Under the pieces are notes generated by a model. The model worked only from the letters and a program-made list of their open reading frames with translations, ran no database searches and had not been told where the DNA came from. Positions 33,388 through 39,762 of a stretch of DNA of 64,000 nucleotides are shown in pieces (the stretch's first letter is position 1; each line of letters begins with the position of its first letter). The stretch is from an uncultured bacterium. GTDB lineage: Bacteria; Planctomycetota; UBA8742; UBA2392. The DNA is taken from assembly GCA_938014885.1 (NCBI GenBank), contig CALLQI010000022.1, forward strand, positions 1 to 64,000, given 5' to 3'. A program made the translations under genes and the position numbers.

Positions 33388-33990
33388 TCAGTCCACAGGG
33401 GCACCCCTGACGACCAGGCTGCGTACGAGGGCGATCTGGCCGATGTGATAGCTTGAGTGCTGCACGCCCCACCACCAGAGCAAGTTTTCGAGGGGCAGGC
33501 CCACGAGTTGTTGATCGTCCGGGCCGAATGCGCCGGCTTGGATGGCTTGGGCTACATCATCCTGGCTGACCAGCCTTGCGAGCACTTTTGGTTCCAGCGC
33601 TTCCACGAGTGCGCGTGTGTGGCGGCCTACGGCGTCGCGATAGTCGCGAACCGCTTGGACGGAACACGTCGCGCTGAACTCCGCCACTTCGGCGCGGGTC
33701 ATGCCTTCGCCCTGGTCGCGGCGGGTCACGCCCAGTTTGCGGGGCCAGTCTGCGGCCGGATCATCCAGCACTTGCGGCTGTCCAAGCAACCCCGCGGCGA
33801 TGCAAGCGTCCTCGACACGCGCGATGTGCCACAGCAGCCACACGACCGAGTTGGCCCCATGCGGGGTGGCGCTCATCGCGGCCTCATCAAGCCCGGAAAT
33901 CAAGTCTTCGGGCAAGTGGAAGACAGCATCGGCCACAGCAGGCATATGGACGGTGGCATGTTCACGGAGAAGACTGGCGATTGCGGTCAT
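33388..33990 (-). CDS. DinB superfamily protein
   Basis: A 200-residue four-helix bundle protein. The metal-binding His positions are in VVWLLWHIARVED and HSSYHIGQI (residues about 50-60 and 180-188), the DinB/YfiT plan; the third ligand is probably in the N-terminal helix. Related enzymes are thiol-dependent (bacillithiol or mycothiol) transferases, but the specific role cannot be told. It lies 15 nt after a DUF433 gene on the same strand, so may be co-transcribed with it. Confidence 0.8.
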   Translation of the reverse strand: MTAIASLLREHATVHMPAVADAVFHLPEDLISGLDEAAMSATPHGANSVVWLLWHIARVEDACIAAGLLGQPQVLDDPAADWPRKLGVTRRDQGEGMTRAEVAEFSATCSVQAVRDYRDAVGRHTRALVEALEPKVLARLVSQDDVAQAIQAGAFGPDDQQLVGLPLENLLWWWGVQHSSYHIGQIALVRSLVVRGAPVD

Positions 33991-34005
33991 GAGGCTCGGT
34001 CTTGC

Positions 34006-34230
34006 TCAGGTCAGTTGGTGAGTGCGTTCTGACATGCGCCAGCTTGCGTACTCCAACGCAGCGTCAATATCTTCGGGCTTAAGGTCCTGATAGCCGTCAA
34101 GAATGCGCTCGCGGGAATGGCCCTTTGCCAGCATGCCCAGAATCGTCGCTACCGGAACACGGGTGCCCCTGATGCAGGCCATGCCGCGCATGATGGCTGG
34201 ATTGATGGAAATGCGGTCGAACCTGGCCAT
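34006..34230 (-). CDS. DUF433 family protein (orphan antitoxin-like)
   Basis: A 74-residue protein with RISINPAIMRGMACIRGTRV, VATILGMLAKGHSRERILDG and DLKPEDIDAALEYA, the DUF433 winged-helix plan. Such proteins are normally the antitoxin partner of a PIN-like DUF5615 protein, but no such partner is adjacent; downstream is DinB, upstream a repeat array. Start at 34228-34230 (MARFDR) is chosen by family length. It may be a solitary survivor. Confidence 0.8.
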   Translation of the reverse strand: MARFDRISINPAIMRGMACIRGTRVPVATILGMLAKGHSRERILDGYQDLKPEDIDAALEYASWRMSERTHQLT

Positions 34231-34298
34231 GCCGCCAATATAGCAATCACCCAGCGTGTTGCGATTCGCGTACGTCGGCGGTTGATTGGAGTCGTTCA

Positions 34299-34601
34299 GG
34301 CCCAAAGGGCCGCCTCTTACAGCCCAAGCCGGAGGCCTGGGATCGGTTGACGCGTGGATTCTCCGGCCTGAAGGGCCGGTTCAGCGCGTCAGGGTGAACA
34401 GCCCCTTCAGGGCCGGGGCGAGACTCGCGACTATCCACCCAAGGCTTCGCCTTGGGCTGATAGAGCTCCCAAACAACGCTGCGCGTTGTTTGGGGGCGTT
34501 GCTCCGCAACCCCTTCAGGCCGGAACAGCTTCCACAGCGCTGGCGCAAGCCTGATGGTGCGCGGGCCTCCGGCCCGCGTGCGGCCAGGATGGCCGCGGTC
34601 C
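34299..34601. repeat. Array of nine short palindromes in a gene-free gap
   Basis: No gene is seen from 34231 to 34602. The gap is packed with hairpins, nearly all with loops of 3-5 nt: 34299-34311, 34323-34341, 34363-34379, 34401-34419, CCCAAGGC-TTC-GCCTTGGG (34438-34456), a 12-bp stem at 34468-34494, GTTGC-TCC-GCAAC (34498-34510), GCGGGCC-TCC-GGCCCGC (34561-34577) and CGGCC-AGGAT-GGCCG (34581-34595). The last module also occurs at 426-448, and a ninth-type relative sits inside alaS. The whole fits a modular dispersed repeat. Confidence 0.8.
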
Positions 34602-34602
34602 G

Positions 34603-35349
34603 TTACGCCGTCAGCCCGCCGTCTACTACCAGCACCTGCGCCGTGATGTAGGCGCCTGTGTCGCCCGCAAGGAATACGGCTGCGTTGGCGATGTCTTCGG
34701 GCTTGCCGAAGCGGCCCAGTCGTATGCCCTTGAGCGCTTCTTCCTTCACCTTGGCGTCGAGGCCGGCGGTCATGTCGGTCTCGATGAAGCCCGGCGCGAT
34801 TACGTTGGCAGTTACGCCGCGGCCTGAGAGTTCTTTGGCCACACTCTTGGTGAACGCTATCAAACCGCCCTTGCTGGCGGCGTAGTTGGCCTGGCCCGCG
34901 TTGCCGGTGATGCCCACGACGCTTGCGATATTGATCAGCCGCCCGGCCTTGGACTTCATCAGCGGGCGTGAGGCCGCGCGCGTGATGTTGAACGCGCCGC
35001 GCAGATTGGTGTCGAGCACGGCGTCGTAGTCGGCGTCGCTGAGGCGCATCAGCAGGTTGTCTTTGGTGACACCGGCGTTGTTGACAACGATGTCGAGCCC
35101 GCCCAACTTCTCGACGGCTTGCTTGATCACGGCGTCGCAGTCGGCGCTGTTGCGAACATCGAGGCCGAACATTGCGACATCCAGCTTGTTCAGTTCCTGG
35201 CACATGGCCGCGGTCTCAACCAGTCGTTCAGCCGCCGTGGCGACCAGTGCAAGCTGCGCGCCTTCACGCGCGAAGGCAACCGCCATCGCGCGCCCGATGC
35301 CACGAGAAGCGCCAGTGATAAGTGCCTTGCGGCCGGTCAGTGAACCCAT
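34603..35349 (-). CDS. fabG: 3-oxoacyl-ACP reductase
   Basis: NADPH-dependent reduction of beta-ketoacyl-ACP. The 248-residue SDR enzyme has the Rossmann motif ITGASRGIG (11-19), NNAGVTKDNLL, and the Ser143-Tyr156-Lys160 triad (IASVVG, NYAASKGG), ending GAYITAQVLVVDGG. The C-terminal AAGMTA-like end ITAQVLVVDGGLTA is typical of FabG. ATG at 35347-35349 is preferred by family length. It is separated from fabD by an ATP-grasp gene on the other strand. Confidence 0.94.
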   Translation of the reverse strand: MGSLTGRKALITGASRGIGRAMAVAFAREGAQLALVATAAERLVETAAMCQELNKLDVAMFGLDVRNSADCDAVIKQAVEKLGGLDIVVNNAGVTKDNLLMRLSDADYDAVLDTNLRGAFNITRAASRPLMKSKAGRLINIASVVGITGNAGQANYAASKGGLIAFTKSVAKELSGRGVTANVIAPGFIETDMTAGLDAKVKEEALKGIRLGRFGKPEDIANAAVFLAGDTGAYITAQVLVVDGGLTA

Positions 35350-35417
35350 GGTTGCAACTCCGTATCGTCCAAGCATGGTCTATAGTCTCAAGCGCACCAG
35401 TTGCAAAGGAGTTTGCC

Positions 35418-36317
35418 ATGCACATCGTCTTTGGTTCGCATCCCTTTGAGCCCCGCCAACCCGACCCGGCCTATGAACCGGAGTATCACGCGGCCGTTGC
35501 GGCTCGCTTGCCTGTACACGTGATAAGCACGGAAAGCTTGATCGAAGAGCAGGACGGAGATCGCACAGTCCGATGGATACGCGCTGAAGAGGCAGAAGTG
35601 CAGGCCATCTTCCGTGGCTACATGCTGACGGGGGAACAGTACGGCCTGCTTTATGACTCACTGCTGAGTCGGAACATCCGGTTGATCAACTCTCCGGCCC
35701 AATACGAGCACTGCCACTACTTGCCCAACTACTACGCGCAGATCCGCGCTCATACACCTGAGTCGGTATGGTTCCCGGTCGAAGGGCAGCTCGACATTGA
35801 TGTGTTGCGGCAAGCTCTTGTCCCGTTCGGCAACAGTCCGGTCGTCGTGAAGGACTTCGTAAAGTCCGAGAAGCACTATTGGCGCGAAGCCTGCTTCATT
35901 CCCTCCGCCGCCGACTTTAGTGCGGCCGAGCGCATCGTTCGGCGATTGCTCGAACTTCGTGGCCGTGCCTTGAACATAGGCGTGGTCATTCGCCGCTTCG
36001 TTGAGTTGGCCAAGGTTGGGATTGCCGGGCACGACATGCCGGTCGCTGTTGAGGCCAGAGTGTTCGTGATGAACGGGAAGCCGCTGCTGGCCAATCCCTA
36101 CTGGACCGCCAGTGCGGAAATGCCGTCGGCAGCGAGCATCGCCGGGCTGCTAACGATCGTCGCAAGCACTGACAGCAATCTGTTCACAATGGACATGGCA
36201 AGAACGGTCGATGGCTCGTGGCTGATAATTGAACTTGGCGACGGCCAAGTCGCAGGGCTGCCACCGGGAGTTGCTCCATCGGACCTCTTCAGCGCAATTG
36301 CGAACGCTGCGGCGTAG
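35418..36317 (+). CDS. ATP-grasp domain protein (R2K/DUF4343-like), unknown function
   Basis: A 299-residue protein with AAAGGAG 6 nt before its ATG. The C-terminal half reads as an ATP-grasp fold: SPVVVKDFVKSEKHYWREAC, VVIRRFVELAKVG, VEARVFVMNGKPLLANPYW and FTMDMARTVDGSWLIIELGDGQVAG, where the metal ligands are D (MDMAR region), E and N/D of ELGDGQ. This resembles the ATP-grasp (R2K) group often found in phages and in toxin/immunity or peptide-maturation neighbourhoods. It is the only plus-strand gene in a minus-strand fatty acid block, ends next to a dispersed repeat and may have been inserted. Substrate unknown. Confidence 0.75.
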   Translation: MHIVFGSHPFEPRQPDPAYEPEYHAAVAARLPVHVISTESLIEEQDGDRTVRWIRAEEAEVQAIFRGYMLTGEQYGLLYDSLLSRNIRLINSPAQYEHCHYLPNYYAQIRAHTPESVWFPVEGQLDIDVLRQALVPFGNSPVVVKDFVKSEKHYWREACFIPSAADFSAAERIVRRLLELRGRALNIGVVIRRFVELAKVGIAGHDMPVAVEARVFVMNGKPLLANPYWTASAEMPSAASIAGLLTIVASTDSNLFTMDMARTVDGSWLIIELGDGQVAGLPPGVAPSDLFSAIANAAA

Positions 36318-36350
36318 AACAGTCGAAAGCAGATTGCGGTTGTGCGTCTA

Positions 36351-36373
36351 CCCTTCGCTTGCGCTTCGGGCTC
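36351..36373. repeat. Dispersed repeat, inverted copy of 19751-19773
   Basis: CCCTTCGCTTGCGCTTCGGG plus CTC is the exact reverse complement of the copy at 19751. It sits 34 nt after the ATP-grasp stop and a few bases beyond the fabD stop, between convergent genes. Confidence 0.8.
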
Positions 36374-36377
36374 CTGT

Positions 36378-37316
36378 TTACTGGAGGACGGCCAGTTCTT
36401 CGGCTTTGCCGAGGCTGGTTCGGGTGGCAGTCTTGGCAGTTCGCTTGAGCAGGCCTGCGAGTACGGTGCCTGGGCCCAGTTCGATGAACTCGTCGTAACC
36501 TTGCTCGACCAGCGCCTGCATCGACTTCGCCCACAGCACTGGTGCCGTCAGCTGGCGCACGAGGTTGCTTTTCATCGTGGACGGGTCGTTGTGTTCGATG
36601 GCGTCCACGTTGGCGACGACGCCGATTCGCGGCGACGTGAACGCCGTGGTCTCAATCTCGGCCGCGAGCCTTTCGCGGGCGGGCTCCATCAGCGGGCTAT
36701 GGAACGCACCGGCCACAGACAGCTGCACCGTCAGCTTGGCCCCGGCGGCCTTGGCAAGCTGCATTGCTTCCTGCACGGCCGCAGTTTCGCCGCTGATCGC
36801 GACCTGCCCGGGCGCGTTGAAATTGGCGAGCACCACGATGCCCTTGGCCTGCGCGGGCGCAATCGCCTTGGCCAGCGCCTCATCGTCCAGGCCGACAATG
36901 CTTGCCATGGTGCTTGGCTTGGCGTCGCAGGCGTCTTGCATGTAGCGGCCGCGCGCTCGCACCAGCTTCAGCGCGTCTTCCCACTTCATGGCACCGGCGG
37001 CGGCGAGTGCCGAGTACTCGCCCAGGCTCAGGCCGGCGGCCACACTGCCGCGCGACAATGTTGCCCGGCCCTTGTCGGTGCTTTGCAGCACTTCGACGAC
37101 CGCCCATGAATGCGCCAGGATTGCGGGTTGCGAGACGTCGGTGCGGTTGAGTTCCGATTCAGGGCCTTCGAAGCAGATTTTGCTCAGGCCGAAACCCAGC
37201 AACGCGTCGGCCTTGTCAAACACCGCGCGGGCTTGCGGAAACGCGTCACAAAGGTCTTTGCCCATGCCCACGTACTGGGCGCCCTGGCCGGGGAACAGAA
37301 GTGCGGTCTTAGGCAT
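36378..37316 (-). CDS. fabD: Malonyl-CoA:ACP transacylase
   Basis: Loads malonyl onto ACP. The 312-residue protein has KTALLFPGQGAQYVGMGK at the start, the nucleophile Ser97 in GLSLGEYSALAAAGAM (Leu replaces the usual His before it, as in some diderms) and the catalytic His in VAGAFHSPLM. It lies in the fabH-plsX-rpmF minus-strand series with a 95-nt gap to fabH that holds a repeat. Confidence 0.94.
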   Translation of the reverse strand: MPKTALLFPGQGAQYVGMGKDLCDAFPQARAVFDKADALLGFGLSKICFEGPESELNRTDVSQPAILAHSWAVVEVLQSTDKGRATLSRGSVAAGLSLGEYSALAAAGAMKWEDALKLVRARGRYMQDACDAKPSTMASIVGLDDEALAKAIAPAQAKGIVVLANFNAPGQVAISGETAAVQEAMQLAKAAGAKLTVQLSVAGAFHSPLMEPARERLAAEIETTAFTSPRIGVVANVDAIEHNDPSTMKSNLVRQLTAPVLWAKSMQALVEQGYDEFIELGPGTVLAGLLKRTAKTATRTSLGKAEELAVLQ

Positions 37317-37329
37317 GGTGTTGATGGTC

Positions 37330-37402
37330 TACAGTCGACAGTTGACGGGAAATGCCAAAGGCAGCCGCAGTGACCGTTGACCGTCGACCGTCAACCGTTG
37401 AC
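37330..37402. repeat. GTCGACAGTTGACGG repeat
   Basis: ACAGTCGACAGTTGACGG at 37330-37348 is followed by TGACCGTTGACCGTCGACCG and TCAACCGTTGACC, themselves partly inverted. A similar block lies at 57366-57436. It separates fabD from fabH. Confidence 0.7.
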
Positions 37403-37411
37403 CGCGCCAAC

Positions 37412-38398
37412 CTACCACTTGATCAGGTTGTAGCCCCAGCTGAGCCCGCCGCCGAAGGCTTCCAGCAGCACGTAATCACCGCGCTTGATGCGGCCGGCGC
37501 TGAGTGCTTCATCAAACGCGATCGGAACGCTGGCGCTGCTGGTGTTGCCAAGACGATCCATGTTGATCACCACGCGATCGAGCGGAATGCCGACGCGACC
37601 CATGGCGCTTTCGATGATGTTCACATTGGCCTGGTGCGGCACCACCAGCGCCACTTGCTCAGGCGTGATGCCGGCGCGCGTGCAGGCTTCACGGGCCATT
37701 TCTTCAAACTTCTGCACGGCGAATTTGTAGACGGTGCGCCCTTTAAGCGCGATCGTGTGCATGTTCTTTTCGACCGTGTCGTGGCTTGCGGGAAGGCGCG
37801 AGCCGCCGGCGGCGACGTTCAGCGCGTCGTAGTCAAAGCGCGCGCCGTTGCGCGAGCACACGACCGTGCCGGTGCCGTCGGTCATCGTTACCACGGCCGC
37901 ACCGGCGCCGTCGGCGAACAGGATACAGCTGCCGCGGTCGGTGTAGTTGGTGATGGCCGAGAGTTTTTCGGCCCCGATCACGAGCACGTTGCGATAGCTG
38001 CCGGTGTTGACCAGCGCCGCACCCAGCTCAAGCGCATAGACGAATCCGGCGCAGGCGGTGCTGATATCCAGCGCGGGCACGTCGCCCATGCCCATGCCCT
38101 TTTGCACCCAGCAGGCAGTGTTGGGGAAGGTGTTGTCGGGGCTTGCGGTCGCGACCAGGATGTAATCGATGTCAGCGGGCGACATCTCCGCGCGCTCAAG
38201 CGCCTTGCGGGCCGCGTGGATGGCCATGTCGCTGGTGTACTCATCGGGGCGCGCGATGCGCCGCTCACGAATGCCGGTGCGCTGGAAGATCCATTCGTCG
38301 TTGGTATCGACGATCTTGGCCAGATCGTCGTTGGTCATGACGCGTTCCGGCACATAGCTGCCGATGCTCAGGATTCCGGCGCTCTTGGGCTGGCTCAC
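37412..38398 (-). CDS. fabH: Beta-ketoacyl-ACP synthase III
   Basis: Starts fatty acid synthesis by condensing acyl-CoA with malonyl-ACP. A 328-residue thiolase-fold enzyme with the triad Cys116 (DISTACAGFVY), His255 (VVPHQANVNI) and Asn285 (GNTSSASVP). IGSYVPERVMTNDDLA and TGIRERRIA are the usual N-terminal signatures. It is preceded on the strand by plsX (27 nt gap). Confidence 0.96.
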   Translation of the reverse strand: MSQPKSAGILSIGSYVPERVMTNDDLAKIVDTNDEWIFQRTGIRERRIARPDEYTSDMAIHAARKALERAEMSPADIDYILVATASPDNTFPNTACWVQKGMGMGDVPALDISTACAGFVYALELGAALVNTGSYRNVLVIGAEKLSAITNYTDRGSCILFADGAGAAVVTMTDGTGTVVCSRNGARFDYDALNVAAGGSRLPASHDTVEKNMHTIALKGRTVYKFAVQKFEEMAREACTRAGITPEQVALVVPHQANVNIIESAMGRVGIPLDRVVINMDRLGNTSSASVPIAFDEALSAGRIKRGDYVLLEAFGGGLSWGYNLIKW

Positions 38399-38425
38399 TG
38401 CGGCGTCCTGTTCTGGCCCGGCGGG

Positions 38426-39445
38426 CTAATTTACGGCTTCGGCCTTGGCGGCCTCGCGCTTCAGGGCTTCCACAATCTTGTCATTCACCTTTTGGCTTGC
38501 GCAATCGGCAGCGGTGCGGATGCCGCTGTAGATGGCAAGTTCGTCACTGCGGCCGTGTGCGATCACCACCACGCCGTTCACGCCCAGCAGAATCGCGCCG
38601 CCCACTTCGCGCCAGTCCAGGTCGCGTCCCAGCGACTTCATGGTGGCGCGGAAGCGGTCATCTTCGCCCAATCCCTGCTTGGCGGCGTGGCCCATGAACA
38701 TGCGCACCAGGATTTCGGAAAGGCCTTCGGCGGTCTTCAGCACAATGTTGCCGACCAGGCCGTCGCAGACGATGACTTCCACGCGGCCTTCGAAAATTTC
38801 GTGGCCTTCGACATTGCCCAGGAAGTCCAGCGCGCTGCGGGTCAACAGCGAGTGCGCCTCACGCACCACGGTGTTGCCCTTGCCTTCTTCGCCACCGACT
38901 GACAGCAGCCCGACGTGGACTTTCTGGTCGGCGGTCTTGAGTACGTGGCGATAGAAAATGTCGGCCATGGTCGCGTACTGCGCGATGTGTGAGGCCTTGG
39001 CCTGCACGTTGGCGCCCACGTCCATGATCACGCTGCGGCCCTTAAGCGTCGGCAGCGTGGTTGCAATGCCCGCGCGGCGCACACCTTCAAGGTGACGCAG
39101 CGCAAGCGTGCTGGCGGCCACAAGCGCGCCGGTGTTGCCGGCGGAAATCACCGCATCGGCCTGGCCCTGCTGCACCAGTCCGACTGCGACGCCGAGGCTG
39201 CTGTTGCGCTTGGCACGCAGGGCTTCAACGGGGTGTTCGTCCATACCGATTACTTCGGTGGCATGCACGACTTTGATGTTGGGCAAGGTTGGACCACATG
39301 CCGCAAGCTCTTTGCCTACGGCGTCCTGGTCGCCCACGAGCAGCAGCAGCCATTCAGGCTGCTCTTTGGCCACGCGGTAACTGCCGCGAACTACGACACC
39401 GGGGGCGTGGTCGCCGCCCATCGCGTCGATTGCGATCCGGGGCAT
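38426..39445 (-). CDS. plsX: Phosphate acyltransferase PlsX
   Basis: Makes acyl-phosphate from acyl-ACP for phospholipid synthesis. The 339-residue peripheral membrane enzyme begins RIAIDAMGGDHAPGVVV and has ISAGNTGALVAAS, IMDVGANVQAKASHIAQYA, GLLSVGGEEGKGN, LDFLGNVEGHEIFEG and DGLVGNIVLKTAEG. rpmF precedes it on the strand, the classical rpmF-plsX-fabH order. Confidence 0.96.
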   Translation of the reverse strand: MPRIAIDAMGGDHAPGVVVRGSYRVAKEQPEWLLLLVGDQDAVGKELAACGPTLPNIKVVHATEVIGMDEHPVEALRAKRNSSLGVAVGLVQQGQADAVISAGNTGALVAASTLALRHLEGVRRAGIATTLPTLKGRSVIMDVGANVQAKASHIAQYATMADIFYRHVLKTADQKVHVGLLSVGGEEGKGNTVVREAHSLLTRSALDFLGNVEGHEIFEGRVEVIVCDGLVGNIVLKTAEGLSEILVRMFMGHAAKQGLGEDDRFRATMKSLGRDLDWREVGGAILLGVNGVVVIAHGRSDELAIYSGIRTAADCASQKVNDKIVEALKREAAKAEAVN

Positions 39446-39506
39446 CCCATTTCCTCTCCGTGAGCGCGTCCGCTTTTGGCGGGCCGTTCACAGGCTGTGT
39501 TCAAGG

Positions 39507-39695
39507 CTACAGACGCTCTTCGACTTCAAACACCTTCTTGGTCTTGCCGTAATAGCCGCTGTCCTCGCACACGCGATGGCTCAGCTTCGGCAGGCCGGTC
39601 TTGGCGCACTTGCTGATCGTGGGCAGCACCAGCGCGTCATGCGCGCGGCGCTTGTTGCGGCGGGCGCGCGACTGTCTCTTTTTCGGAACTGGCAT
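39507..39695 (-). CDS. rpmF: Ribosomal protein bL32
   Basis: A 62-residue basic protein with the family start MPVPKKRQSRARRNKRRAHDA. In the classical zinc form two CxxC pairs hold a metal; here the pairs read CAKT (residues about 30-33) and CEDS (about 43-46), so only one Cys of each pair is left. The protein therefore probably binds zinc weakly or not at all. It heads the fatty acid block, as in many bacteria. Confidence 0.94.
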   Translation of the reverse strand: MPVPKKRQSRARRNKRRAHDALVLPTISKCAKTGLPKLSHRVCEDSGYYGKTKKVFEVEERL

Positions 39696-39762
39696 CGTCT
39701 ACTCCTGGTCCTGACTGTCTCTGGGTCATGACTTCTGGAAAACAAACGGCTCACGCCGTAGA

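Noticed and set aside
34247..35203. A 318-codon minus-strand frame over the hairpin array
   Set aside because: It is off-frame in fabG and repeats; the peptide is Arg-rich with no domain.
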